DNA of 48,719 bases from Thermosynechococcaceae cyanobacterium YX3bin19. GTDB lineage: Bacteria > Cyanobacteriota > Cyanobacteriia > Thermosynechococcales > Thermosynechococcaceae. The stretch lies in the NCBI GenBank assembly GCA_030447595.1, contig JAUJON010000011.1, positions 1-48,719 on the forward strand, written 5' to 3'. This document shows positions 18,354 to 30,050 of this stretch, in pieces (position 1 is the stretch's first letter; each line of letters begins with the position of its first letter). The position numbers and the translations under genes are program-made. Under the pieces are notes generated by a model. That model saw only the letters and a program-made list of their open reading frames with translations, ran no database searches and was not told where the DNA came from.

Positions 18354-18532
18354 GAGCTTCAGCCGCGACTCCCAAAATTTGGGCCATGAAGTTCAGTTGG
18401 ACTTGCACATCTCCCCTTGGTACTCCGCTCCATTGCCCCTATAGCTTTGATGATCACCCATAGAAAGGGCTTACACAGTTGCAGGGTGACTCTGGTCATC
18501 TAGCTCCCCCATAATTTGCTGGTCTGACACCT

Positions 18533-20769
18533 CTAAAGAATGTTAACTGTTCCCTGCTGGCCGTCGATGTGCACCTGTTGACCGTCCTGGAGGTGCTGAG
18601 TCGCGTTGGCAATTTCCATCACAGCCGGAATGCCGTACTCACGAGCCACGATCGCCCCGTGGGATAGACGCCCTCCCACCTCTGCAATTAAACCCCCTGC
18701 TCTGGCTAAGAGGGGAGCCCAACCCGCATCGGTATAGGGGACCACCAGGATAGTGTTGCGATCAATCCCTGGAATCGCCTGCAGGTTCCGCAACACCTTC
18801 ACCTTCCCAACGGCCTGTCCGGGACTGGCCCCAATTCCCCGGAGCTGTTGCGAGGGTTGCCCAACGCTGAAGTCTAGGACCGCTGGGGGAGTATTGCCAT
18901 AGACCACGGGGGGAACTGAGGTCAACTGGCTGTCTTGCTGAAACTGCGATCGCCGTCGGGCCACCCGCTGAGGAGCCTGGTCAACCAACCCTGAGTTCGG
19001 ATTTACCGCAAGTTCGCGGATTTCATTCCACTCCAGGAAGAAGATGTCTCCGGGGGCAGCTAATAGTCCTGAGTGCAGCCAAGCTTGTTCCAAGGCAACA
19101 AAGCACCCGCGCAATTCTGCCAACAGCCGATTATAGACAACAGCAACCTGGCCTTTCAACTGGACTCGCTGCTGGACGACCGAGGTGAGCCCGCTTTGAC
19201 TAGGCTTAGCTCCTAGCGTTGCTTGAGTGGGATGAAGTAGAAAGCCAGTAAAGAGTTCATAAATCGACCGGGGGTCTTCTTGCCACGTTGGCACCGCAAT
19301 ATCCGTTGCCACATCACTTAAGTAGCCGTAGCGATCAATGAGCTGGTCCAACTGCTTGAGAATGGCCAACCCCTCAGGGGATTCAGCCAGAATCGCAAAC
19401 ACCCTAGCCTCCTGAAAATCCGCTTGACTAGAACGGGCTAATAAGGGCTGAGCAGCCTGAGCTAAGGTAGAGAGCGATCGCAGGGAAGCAACTTCCGGCA
19501 TGGCACCGTTATCTAATTTTTCATCCTTAACCCGGAATAATGCCTGCCGCAGTGAGGCACTCAGAGGAGCCAGAATACTATAGTAGGTTGCCCGTTGCAG
19601 GGCCTCAAGAATGCTCTCAATGCGTTCCACCAAGGAAGGGGGGGCAAGGTTTTTAGCAGGCTGATCCTGGAGGGCATTGAGGATAGGGATAAAAATCTGT
19701 CGGTTATCTTGCTCAAAGTCCCGGTTTAACCCTAGCTCTCGCCGGATTAACCGCAGGAGTCCGGGAGCGTTCCTTAGCATTGAGCTAGGAGAGGGTTTAC
19801 TTAAGCGAGCACCTTGCGTTAAAAACTCTAAGCTTTCGGGTGGTAGACCCATTCGCCGGAAGATCTGACCCAGCAGCGACGCATTGAAATAAGACTGAGA
19901 GAAATGCAGGGTTGCAGTTTGATTGAAATTCAGACCCCGGGCCCGCTCACCCAGGACTAGTATAAATATGTTTCCCCAGACTCCACAGGTGAGCGGGCGG
20001 TTAATCGACCAAGTCAGCGGGCGAATCAATCCGGGAATCACCTCAGCAGCAATTTTGCGGGTCCAGATTGGTAGCAACGTGGTAATCGGTCGCGCCTGCA
20101 GCACCCAAAGTGTGCGACCGTCGTAGCTCCACTCGATATCCTGAGGCACTCCGTAATAACGAGCTTCCAGGTCACGGGCCAGGAGCGCTACCTGCTGGAT
20201 CAACTGGGGCGGTACATCTCCATCTGATTCCCTTTCTAGCTTTTCAATTTTGCCGCCGGACTCTGAATCAGCACTAAAGCTGATCTGGTAGCGCTCTGGT
20301 GTGACTTGACCAGAGACAATTCGGCTTGCTTCCCCTGGCAGTGCTTCAATTGAGACAACATCGATATCACCTTGCATCGGGTCGCGGCTAAAGGCAACCC
20401 CGGAAAATACCCCCTGGATTTGAATTTGGACCAAAACGGCCATACCTGCTTCCGGCACTCCCCTGTCCTGGCGGTACTGAACTGCCCGAGGCTGATCGTA
20501 GAAAGCTTGGCATACCGTGATCGCTTCTCGCAGGGCAGAGCGAGAGGTAACGTGCAAAATTGTCTGGTACTGTCCTGCCGCCGAAGCCTGCTCTGAATCT
20601 TCTCCCACTGCCGAGGATCGCACTACCAAGGGAATCTCAGGAGAGGGCTGGAGAAATTCAATCAACAGCTCTGGGTCATCGCCTGCTGGGAGTACCCAGC
20701 CTTTTGGGACCGAGTATCCCCAGCGTTTGAGCTGCGACAGGGTAGCTGCTTTTTGGCCCACTTGCCGGA
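18533..20769 (-). CDS. Rifampicin-phosphotransferase/PEP-synthase-like enzyme (probably the C-terminal part of a PlsY fusion)
   Basis: The open stretch encodes 742 residues with the order ATP-grasp, long central region, phosphohistidine domain. The ATP-grasp part has KAATLSQLKRWGYSVPKGW, VVRSSAVGEDSEQASAAGQY, MAVLVQIQIQGVFSGVAFS and DIEWSYDGRTLWVLQARPIT. The C-terminal swivelling domain has GIGASPGQAVGKV and GGRLSHGAIVAREYGIPAVM with the phospho-accepting His. There is no PEP/pyruvate TIM barrel, so the layout is that of rifampicin phosphotransferase and related dikinases and not full PpsA. The acceptor molecule is unknown. A one-base shift near 20770 separates it from the PlsY-like region in front, and I think both form one protein. 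Confidence 0.85.
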
Positions 20770-21482
20770 CTTTGAGAGACTGATCAAAGACAGTAGGGCG
20801 CGATCGCCCTGGAAGAACTTAAACATCTTTTGAGAACCTACTTCACTAGTCGCGGAGGAAAGGTCTAGGTCATCCGGCAGCTTTTGGTAAATCCAGGCAA
20901 TCAAACCGCACAATGCGATCGCCGCAACTGTCTCTGATAGCCTCTGGCGATGCAGCGCTGTAATCAACGGTACCAATAGCAAAACACCGATCCGTCCCTG
21001 CTGACGTTCGCGCAAGATTGTAAAACTCAAGCCACCAATCAGCAAGACCAACAGGGCAACAACCCAGTCGTAAACAACATAGCCCCAGACGACATTAGTT
21101 GTTCCGGCTCCCCGACCAATCAATAGCGGCCAATCACTAAAGCAATCAGAGCAATGAGTTCCCAGGTTGGGTCTTGAGGGAAAAAGGCGCGGGCTAGTAA
21201 AACAGCCACAATCCCTTTACCGGCTTCAACGAGCACAGCAAGTATTCCCGCAATTTTACCGCCGTGATAAAAGGCAGCTGAGACGCCAATATTGCCTGTG
21301 CCCAGTTGAGCTAGTTGCCGACCGGAAGCAAGCTGGGTAACCCAGCCAGTCAGCGGTAGCCCACCCATTAGAGGGCAAACCACAAAGATGAGCAGCTCCC
21401 CCAAACCTGAACGAGTGTCATTGACTAAAGCAGTTAATGTGAAGCAGTTCTTTCTCAATGCTAAGGGGCAATGATGACTCAA
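20770..21482 (-). CDS. plsY: PlsY-like glycerol-3-phosphate acyltransferase domain (frameshifted), probable N-terminal part of a fusion
   Basis: This is a polytopic membrane region resembling PlsY, which moves an acyl group from acyl-phosphate to glycerol-3-phosphate in phospholipid synthesis. The family glycine motif is LGTGNIGVSAAFYHGGKIAG, a later one is GRGAGTTNVVWGY, and several hydrophobic helices surround them. The frame changes near 21120 within ATTGGCCGCTATTGATTGG and again near 20780. Both can be explained by small deletions, after which the chain runs on as RALLSFDQSLKVRQVGQKAATL directly into the phosphotransferase domain. The true start is uncertain; 21482 is the first possible codon. 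Confidence 0.7.
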
Positions 21483-21495
21483 ATCAAAAGCCCAG

Positions 21496-21521
21496 CAAAA
21501 AGCGCCTCCTTAGGAGGCGCT
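21496..21521 (-). terminator. Rho-independent terminator of psbA
   Basis: On the minus strand AGCGCCTCC-TAA-GGAGGCGCT is followed by a run of five T (21496-21500 as A on the plus strand). The 9-bp GC-rich stem, 3-nt loop and T-tract lie 38 bp after the D1 stop. Confidence 0.92.
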
Positions 21522-21530
21522 CAGAAGCTA

Positions 21531-22634
<1,104 letters not shown>

Positions 22635-22703
22635 AAGAAAGGTGATGATTACTTAAACAACAGGGGAATGGCATAAGAAAATTTAATGCCTTTCCTACTA
22701 TAA

Positions 22704-22732
22704 ATATTAACCGCTGTATTGCGTTATGTAAA
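22704..22732 (-). promoter_or_regulatory. Candidate psbA promoter
   Basis: On the minus strand TTTACA (plus 22727-22732) and TAATAT (plus 22704-22709) are separated by 17 bp, which suits a sigma70-type promoter with an untranslated leader of about 65 nt before the psbA ATG at 22634. The -10 box is a weak match, so this is a proposal. Confidence 0.5.
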
Positions 22733-22770
22733 GTTACTGGGGCTCTATCTCTGCCTGAAGGATGAGGAGC

Positions 22771-23172
<402 letters not shown>

Positions 23173-23358
23173 TCAAGTCTGTAAACAGAGCACAAGGTTG
23201 CTTCCATAGTTTAGGGCGGCATGTCTAGAGAATATAGTGGCAAGTCCCTAGCGCCAGATCGGGGTCGATGTTCCTGAAAATCGTACTTTCAAGTAGTTCC
23301 AACTCCGTCTCAAGTCCGTCTAAAATGAGCCAGATACTTTATTGCTGAGGAAGAATCT

Positions 23359-24108
23359 ATGACAACTCATCCCTCTCTAAAGGCAGCCTTTGCAGAAAGT
23401 CGCGCCCTGAAGATTATCAGTGGTTTGAGTAATTTTGATGTCCAGCAAGTGGTCGCTGTTGTCAAAGCTGCGGAGCAAGGCGGTGCCACTTTTGTGGATA
23501 TTGCAGCAGAGCCAAGCTTAGTGCAAGCGGCTCGACAGGTTGTAGATCTGCCGATTTGTGTCTCAGCGGTAGAACCTGAGCGATTTGTAGCAGCTGTCAA
23601 AGCCGGTGCGGATCTAATCGAGATTGGTAACTTTGACAGCTTTTACGCTCAGGGCCGCTACTTTGGTGCGGAAGAAGTACTCAATTTGACTCGTCAAACG
23701 CGATCGCTACTGCCCCACATTCCTCTATCCGTAACGGTGCCTCACATTCTAGAGCTAGATCAGCAAGTACGGTTAGCGGAGGAACTGGTGCAAGCCGGGG
23801 CAGATATCATTCAAACGGAAGGGGGGACCAGCAGCAGGCCCGTCCATCCAGGTACCTTAGGGCTGATTGAAAAAGCGGCCCCAACCCTAGCAGCGGCCTA
23901 TGAAATTGCTCGTGCCGTCCAGGTTCCGGTTCTGTGTGCCTCTGGCCTCTCTAGCGTCACAGCACCCATGGCGATCGCAGCCGGTGCAGCCGGCATAGGC
24001 GTCGGCTCTGCTATCAATCAGTTGAATAGTGAAGTTGCCATGATAGCCGCCGTCCGCAGCTTGGTGGAAGTGCTAGGGCAGGTTAGCTGCAAGCCGATGC
24101 TGCACTGA
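23359..24108 (+). CDS. ycf23: Ycf23 (DUF561) TIM-barrel protein
   Basis: The 249-residue protein is the cyanobacterial counterpart of plastid Ycf23. Repeated beta-strand/helix blocks of a TIM barrel are visible: ALKIISGLSNFD, GATFVDIAAEPSLV, LPICVSAVEP, GADLIEIGNFDSFYAQG, LSVTVPHIL, GADIIQTEGG, VPVLCASGLSS and AGAAGIGVGSAIN. The function is not established. An AGGAAG ribosome binding site precedes the ATG. The frame is intact, and one HIP1 site lies inside near 23968. Confidence 0.92.
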   Translation: MTTHPSLKAAFAESRALKIISGLSNFDVQQVVAVVKAAEQGGATFVDIAAEPSLVQAARQVVDLPICVSAVEPERFVAAVKAGADLIEIGNFDSFYAQGRYFGAEEVLNLTRQTRSLLPHIPLSVTVPHILELDQQVRLAEELVQAGADIIQTEGGTSSRPVHPGTLGLIEKAAPTLAAAYEIARAVQVPVLCASGLSSVTAPMAIAAGAAGIGVGSAINQLNSEVAMIAAVRSLVEVLGQVSCKPMLH

Positions 24109-24271
24109 AACCGCTTTAGTCTTCAGAAGCTATATCAGACGGAAGCTTCAAGCGGCTCATTCACCCTGCGATAGCTGGAACGGCTGGCGGTGCGATAGTC
24201 CGTTTTGTTGCCAAAATGTTGAAGTGCTCTCGCTTCTAAATCCTGAATTCTAAGCGTCGGGGGTACTCCTC

Positions 24272-24300
24272 TTGACAAGACATCAAGGACTGGGAATATA
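24272..24300 (+). promoter_or_regulatory. Candidate promoter upstream of the nucleotidyltransferase fusion gene
   Basis: TTGACA at 24272-24277 is a perfect -35 box. AATATA at 24295-24300 follows after 17 bp. The ATG at 24366 lies about 60 bp further on, with GGAGG at its ribosome binding site. Confidence 0.5.
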
Positions 24301-24365
24301 CATTTGGCCACTCAACGTAGCAAACTAGAGAAGAGCGTGGAAATGCAAGTAACTTTGGAGGATTT

Positions 24366-26887
24366 ATGAGAGCAGTGCTTATGGCCGGTGGATCAGGTAC
24401 ACGGCTAAGACCACTGACCTGTGATCTTCCCAAACCAATGGTGCCGATCCTGAACCGGCCGATTGCTGAGCATATCGTTAACCTGCTCAAACGGCATCAA
24501 ATCACCGAGGTTATTGCAACGTTGTTCTACTTGCCAGATGTCATGCGGGATTACTTCCGCAATGGCGCTGATTTTGGGGTTCAGATGACCTACGCAGTGG
24601 AGGAAGATCAGCCCTTAGGGACTGCCGGTTGTGTGAAAAATATTGCTGCTCTCCTGGATTCTACTTTTGTCGTGATTAGTGGCGATAGCCTCACCGATTT
24701 TGACCTCACTGCAGCCATTGAGTTCCACCGGCAGAAACAGTCAAAAGCCACGCTAGTTCTCACCCGAATTGCCAATCCCATGGAATTTGGGGTCGTGATT
24801 ACGGACGATTCCCAGCGAATCTGTCGATTTTTGGAAAAACCTTCCGCTAGTGAGATTTTCTGACACAATCAACACCGGCATTTATATTCTGGAACCAGAA
24901 GTTCTGGAGTATTTGCCGACAGATGAAGAGTGTGATTTCTCTAAGGACCTTTTTCCGCTGTTGTTGAAAAAGATGAGCCAATGTACGGCTATATTGCCGA
25001 GGGGGTACTGGTGCGACATTGGCAATGTAGACACCTACCGCCAGGCCCAATACGATGCCCTAGAAAGAAAGGTCAAAGTTGACTTTGCCTACCCAGAGGA
25101 TGTGGATAATCTTTGGCTCGGGCAGAATACTACATTGATCCATCCGCTCGCGTCACTTCCCCCGTATTAATTGGCAATAATTGCCGGATTGGACCCCGAG
25201 CCCGGATTGAAGCGGGGACGGTGATTGGCGACAACGTTACGGTTGGGAGTGATGCCGACATTAAGCGTCCAATTGTCTGGAATGGGGCAATCATTGGGGA
25301 CGAAGTTCATCTGCGAGCTTGCATCATTGGTCGCGGAACGCGGGTAGATCGCCGGGCCCGCGTTTTAGGGTGCCGCTGTGGGTTCACTTTCAACCGTTGG
25401 CGAGGAGGCGCAGATTAGCTCGTGCGTGCAGTTTGGCCCAACAAAGATTGAATCAGGGGCAGCTTTAAACATCAACTTGATCTGGGGGCTGCCCACCGTA
25501 ACTTGTTTGGCCAGCGGGGCGTATCTGGACTAGCCAATGTCGATATTACCCCGGAGTTTGCGGTTAAGTTGGGTGCTGCCTATGCTTCGACGCTGAAACC
25601 AGGAGCTCAAGTAATGGTGTCGCGAGACCAACGAAGTATTTCCCGGATGGTTTCTCGCTCGCTGATCTCAGGTCTCATGTCTGTGGGTGTCAATGTCCAG
25701 AATTTAGAAGCAACAGCCCTACCGCTGTCCGGTTCATTGCCCCGACTCTAAAAGTAGCGGGTGGCATTCATGTGCGGATTCATCCAGACCGCTCAGATCA
25801 CCTATTAATAGAGTTCTTTGATAGCAAGGGAATCAATTTATCCAAGTCTAAAGAGAAAAAGATTGAAGGCGCTTACTTTAAAGAAGATTTTCGGCGAGCC
25901 CGGATTGAAGAGATTGGCAGTATTGCTTACCCCAGTCGTATCATTGAGACTTACGCAACAGGCTTTGAGAAGAATCTTAACACTGAGGCCATTCGTCATG
26001 GCAACTCCAAGGTGGTGATCGACTACGTCTATGCCGTTTCAGGAGCCGTCTTACCCCAGTTATTAAACAAGTTTGGTTGCGATGTCGTCGTGCTCAATGC
26101 TAGTCTCAGCCAAACCATTCCCACTGCGGAAGACCGGGAAAGGGCTCTTGAACCAATTAGGCCACGTAGTCGAGGCGTTAAAGGCCAGCTTTGGCGTGCA
26201 GGTCTCCGCCAATGGTGAACAGCTCATCTTAGTAGATGAATCAGGCAGTCCGATTCGGGATGAAGTGCTGACTGCTTTGATGATCAACATGGTTCTCACC
26301 GCTCATCCTCGGGGGACGGTGGTCGTACCTATTAATACCTCTAGTGCTGTAGAACAAATTGCCCGCCGCCACGATGCTAAGGTGATTCGGACGAAGGCAA
26401 ACCCTACGGCTCTGATGGAAGCCTGTCATCAAAATGAAGGGGTAGTGATTGGGGGAGTGCCGAGACCGGATTTATTTTCCCCAACTCCATCCTGGCTTCG
26501 ACGCCATGTTTTGTATTGCCAAGCTGATTGAAATGTTGACGTTACAGGAGCAAGCGCTGCATCAAATTCGGGCTGACCTACCGCGGGTTTATCACCGAGG
26601 CCAGGTGGTTCGCTGTCCCTGGACCTTTGAAAAAGGAGCGCTGATGCGGCATCTGGTTGAAACTCATGCTGCAGAGGATTTGGAGCTGATCGATGGGGTC
26701 AAAGTGGTCAATCGCCAGCACGATAGCTGGGTTTTAGTATTGCCCGATGCTGGAGAACCTTTGGTTCATATTTTTGCCAACGGTAGCGATCGCGATTGGG
26801 TCGATGAGACCCTGCGAGAGTACCGGAATCGGGTTCAGGACTGCGGAACAGGAACGGGAAATGGAAGCCGTTGCTGGGGAGGTTTAA
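24366..26887 (+). CDS. Sugar-phosphate nucleotidyltransferase fused to a phosphomannomutase-like domain (frameshifted)
   Basis: This matches the roughly 840-residue cyanobacterial protein usually annotated mannose-1-phosphate guanylyltransferase. The nucleotidyltransferase domain opens with [18 protein letters not shown] and holds GDSLTDFDL and FGVVITDD. A left-handed beta-helix with hexapeptides ([20 protein letters not shown]) follows. The remaining half is a phosphohexomutase-like fold, but its phosphoserine loop reads VRIHPDRS and its metal loop reads [14 protein letters not shown], so both catalytic signatures are absent. Frame changes occur near 24860, 25100, 25370, 25500, 25745, 26145, 26455 and 26845. 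The corrected C-terminus is [16 protein letters not shown] with TAA at 26885-26887. It probably makes GDP-mannose or a related nucleotide sugar for polysaccharide synthesis. Confidence 0.85.
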
Positions 26888-27022
26888 AGGAATTTTTAGC
26901 CCACTGGGCCGCAATTAGCTCACTTGTGTTCTCTCGGGAGCACCTGCTGTGCCTGAGTGGTTGATCTGGGAGCGAAAGGGTTACATTAGGGTTGTGAACA
27001 GCACAGCTAGGGAGATCACAGG

Positions 27023-27484
27023 ATGAATAGCTGCGTGTTAATGGCAGAAATTATTAAAAATCAGAACTCCGGTATACCCAAGACGGCCAAACGCCGATTG
27101 CAGAAATGCTGGTTCAGTTTCCGGGTTTACGGGCTGAAGATCCCAGTCAAACTTTGAAAGTTGTCGGTTGGGGAATCTCGCCCAACAGATCCAGAGCAGT
27201 TTCACCAAGGCGATCGCGTGGTGATTGAAGGACGGCTGGGAATGAATACCATTGACCGTCCCGAGGGCTTTAAGGAAAAGCGAGCGGAGCTGACCGTATC
27301 GCGGATTCACGCCGTTGAGACTGCCGCAAGTTTTGGGGGCAATACTGGCGGCAGTGAGCAGATAATTCCCAGCGCCCCAGTCCTCCAGCGACAAGTGGAG
27401 CTGCGTATCGGGTCGAAAAACAGCAAGAAACCGCTAAAGCCACTGGAGCTTTTGAGACCAACTACGACGACATCCCCTTTTTAA
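27023..27484 (+). CDS. ssb: Single-stranded DNA-binding protein (frameshifted)
   Basis: The OB-fold protein starts MNSCVLMAEIIKN and continues through RYTQDGQTPIAEMLVQFPG, TLKVVGWGNLAQQIQEQFH and GDRVVIEGRLGMNT. These are the normal cyanobacterial Ssb blocks. Indels near 27070 and 27165 break the frame. The C-terminal acidic tip, read with one further correction, is NYDDIPF, the usual SSB docking tail for partner proteins. GGAG lies 8 bp before the ATG. The end overlaps the end of the convergent aroK gene by a few bases. SSB coats single-stranded DNA during replication and repair. Confidence 0.88.
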
Positions 27485-28074
27485 GTACTAATCTTCTGAG
27501 CTGATGGGGTTGGACTTAGGGGAGATTGCTCAGCTTTGGGCCGTAGAACTCTCGCAACTTCCTCAAGCACATGAGTGGCAACCTGTTCTGGATTGTCTTT
27601 CGCTACAGCCTTAACTTGAACATCTGCTTGGCTGTAGAGGCTCTGCCGCTGAGATAGAAGTTCTTGAATTTTGCTAGGGGATCAGCAGTCAGCAGGAGGG
27701 CCGGGTCGTACTAGTTCGTAAACGGCTATAGATCTGCTCAACAGGGATATCTAACCAAACCACGATTCCGTGCCGTAGGTAACTCCAGTTGAGGCGCTCT
27801 AGGACAATACCGCCACCCGTGGCAATTACTAGTTTTTATAGGCAGACAATTCCGCTAAGACTTGACTTTCAAGGCGGCGGAACTCTAGTTCTCCTGCTTC
27901 TGCGAAGATTTGTGTGATAGGTTGTCCTGCCAGTTGCTCAATCAAAGCATCTGTATCAAAGAAACGATAGTTCAATTGCTTAGCTAGTAACCGGCCTACC
28001 GTCGTCTTACCAACACCCATCATGCCGATCAGGTAAAGATTGACGCCCTTTAAGTTCAAAACTGGCTCAGTCAA
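27481..28074 (-). CDS. aroK: Shikimate kinase (frameshifted)
   Basis: AroK phosphorylates shikimate in aromatic amino acid synthesis. Walker A is GMMGVGKTT, the shikimate-binding DTDALIEQ and FRRLES follow, and then ATGGGIVL. Three single-base losses, all in homopolymers, break the frame: an A-run at about 27836 ([11 protein letters not shown]), a C-run near 27700 (TRPLLLTADP) and an A-run near 27675 (AKIQELL). After correction the protein ends in a low-complexity tail [15 protein letters not shown] with stop at 27481-27483. The start [17 protein letters not shown] is standard. Confidence 0.9.
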
Positions 28075-28108
28075 AGTTCTGAAGTTTGGTTAGTGAACAA
28101 ACCTTATT

Positions 28109-28696
28109 CTATCGCCGTGAACTAGTCGGTTTATCGTCATCCCAATCAAACGCATCATCGTCATCCCAATCCTGCTCTTTGTCTCCAGATCGATTTGGAG
28201 GTGTGACCTCCCGATATTCGGCATCAAAGATAGATTCCCGCCGTCCCACCCCGACTGGTTAGAATCTCGGTAGCCATAGGAGTAGGTAGTACCGGATTGA
28301 TCACTCGTTTTCGGCTGTGATTCCACTTCATAGCTTCTAAACCCACTGGCATCTATGGGCTCAGGCTCAGAGTCTGGCTCTGCCTGGGAGTAATTGGTCT
28401 GTTTGCGGAGTCGATGCTGCTCGTGGGGATGAGCGGGCGGTCATACCTTCTAGTTCTCGCACCCGCGATCGCAATTGACGCTGGGCGAGGTAGTTGGCAA
28501 AGGTGAGTAAGCTGAGGATCACTAAACCTGTGATGGCTCCAGCCGCGATCGCCCCCAGAAGCAAAAATGTCAAAGGGATGGGCTGGAATCGTAACCCCAA
28601 AAACACCAGGGAGATCGCGGGTGACAGGTTTTGCAGGCCCAAACCTGCCAGTCCTGCCAAAATTACCAGCAGTAGTAGGGCCCGGATGAGAGACAT
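28109..28696 (-). CDS. LapA-like membrane protein with acidic C-terminal tail (frameshifted)
   Basis: The N-terminus MSLIRALLLLVILAGLAGLG and LTFLLLGAIAAGAITGLVIL form two membrane helices, followed by the coiled LAQRQLRSRVRELEG. This is the layout of LapA/DUF1049-type proteins in cyanobacteria. The rest is polar: EPDSEPEPIDASGFRSYEVE, then after another frame change FDAEYREVTPPNRSGDKEQD and the very acidic DWDDDDAFDWDDDKPTSSRR before TAG at 28109-28111. Two one-base shifts (near 28440 and 28235) are needed. The gene is 34 bp upstream of aroK and may share its transcript. Function is unknown. Confidence 0.7.
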
Positions 28697-28731
28697 ATCA
28701 GCTTTCCTCTGGGGTCAATTCATTCAGTACC

Positions 28732-29341
28732 TCAAGTATGTCCCTGCCAGCGCTCAAGTGGTACACAGTCAATCTGAAGTTGGTCTAGCGTTCTGGCGAC
28801 GACAAAATCTACCAGATCTTCAATGGTTTGCGGGTGGTGATACCAGGCGGGAATTGCAGGTACAATCGAGCACCCGCTTCTGCCAAAACTGTGAGATTGC
28901 GAAGATGGATGAGGCTGAAGGGTTTCGCGGGAACGACAACCAGTTGCGGCCTTCTTTCAACTGCGCATCGGCCCGTTCCAACAGGTCGGAACTGAGACCA
29001 GCCGCCAACTTAGCTACTGTACTCATGCTGCAAGGAATCACCATCATTCCCAAAGTCGGAAGGAACCACTAGCAATGTTCGCTCCCACATCCGTTGGCGA
29101 GTGGCAAGTTAGCTTACCAGTCTCTACTTCTGCCTGCTGTCGCCAAAACTCTTCCTGTTGTTCGGGCTCTGGGGGCATGCGAATATTTTGTTCCTGCCAA
29201 ACCTGGTAGGTGGCCCGTGGCTACAAGTTCTACAGCGTAACCGGCTTGCAGCAGAAACTTAAGGGTGCGGACGGCATAAATTAATCCTGATGCTCCAGAA
29301 ACACCTAGAATAATCGGCCATGATGAAGTGGGCTGAGACAC
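28732..29341 (-). CDS. ubiX: Flavin prenyltransferase UbiX (frameshifted)
   Basis: UbiX attaches a dimethylallyl group to FMN to make the cofactor of UbiD decarboxylases. PIILGVSGASGLIYAVRTLK is the N-terminal flavin-binding block. RTLGMMVIPCSMSTVAKLAAG and LVVVPRETPLSLIHLRNL (the latter in a shifted frame) follow, and the C-terminus is CVPLERWQGHT with TGA at 28732-28734. Breaks lie near 29205, 29060 and 28935. All family regions are present, so the gene is full length apart from the indels. It begins 35 bp upstream of the LapA-like gene on the same strand. Confidence 0.88.
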
Positions 29342-29500
29342 GCGATCGCATTGGGCTTTAACCCAATGGCTAGAAACGAAGGCAGCAAATAGTGGAAATA
29401 GTTGCGCCGCTACATTATATCTGTATCTGGCTCGCCCACTGTGACAAGACCAAGAGACAAGGAAAGCAACGAATCCGACAACAGCGGTGCTAAACTACTA

Positions 29501-29600
29501 TTAGACCTGGACCCACGCGACTACAACGCCTAAACCTTGTCAGGACCGGAAGGTAGCAGCAACACGGGATGCTTGGAGTAGGCGTGGTCTCCAGTCGCTC
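29501..29600 (+). ncRNA. ffs: Small bacterial SRP RNA (4.5S type)
   Basis: The SRP RNA signature GTCAGGACCGGAAGGTAGCA sits at 29539-29558. Outer strands pair as GGACCCACGC (about 29509) with GCGTGGTCTCC (about 29582), giving the single long hairpin capped by the GGAA tetraloop that binds Ffh. A run of six T at about 29601-29606 fits termination. Ends are approximate. The RNA targets membrane proteins together with Ffh. Confidence 0.93.
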
Positions 29601-29675
29601 TTTTTTAGGGAATTGCCCCTGGATAATCAGCGATAGTTCTCCAATAAGGTTGAACTTTAGGGAGTTTACCTGGTC

Positions 29676-29971
29676 ATGACTAGTTTTACTGATATCGTGC
29701 AGAAGGCATTTTACCTTGGAGTGGGTATTGCTGCTTATGCTGGCGAAAAGGCCAGCAGTACCCTGGTAGAACTCCGGGGACAAGCTCAGGAAATTGTGGA
29801 TGAACTGGTGAATCGAGAGGAAATGACTACAGAGAAGCTCGTCATTGGGTTGAAGACATTACCAATCAATCTGCTAATCAGCCGATTGCTAAACCCACGA
29901 TCTCTGAGCCGCCTCGTAGAATTGAGATCTCAACCGAGGATGACAGCTTAAATGAGCCCCCTTCTCTCTAA
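29676..29971 (+). CDS. Small phasin-like hypothetical protein (one frameshift)
   Basis: About 98 residues after correcting one indel near 29850. The first half, MTSFTDIVQKAFYLGVGIAA and LVELRGQAQEIVDELVNREEMTTE, is an amphipathic helical pattern like small cyanobacterial phasin-type proteins. The shifted frame continues HWVEDITNQSANQPIAKPTI and EISTEDDSLNEPPSL with TAA at 29969-29971, a disordered acidic tail. The phasin link is only resemblance in pattern. It directly follows the SRP RNA. Confidence 0.65.
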
Positions 29972-30050
29972 TAGGCTACAGAGTAAAGTCGCCTCCGGTT
30001 AGGACTCGTAAGCAGTCTGAAGCGATGTAGTGAAAAATGGGAGCGAGCTA

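Noticed and set aside
20770-21482. Treating the PlsY-like frames as two separate small membrane proteins
   Set aside because: The pieces follow PlsY order without a gap, and the breaks fit small indels as in neighbouring genes.
24366-26887. Reading the nucleotidyltransferase fusion as six or more small genes
   Set aside because: The fragments are collinear parts of one known cyanobacterial architecture, and all breaks are small.
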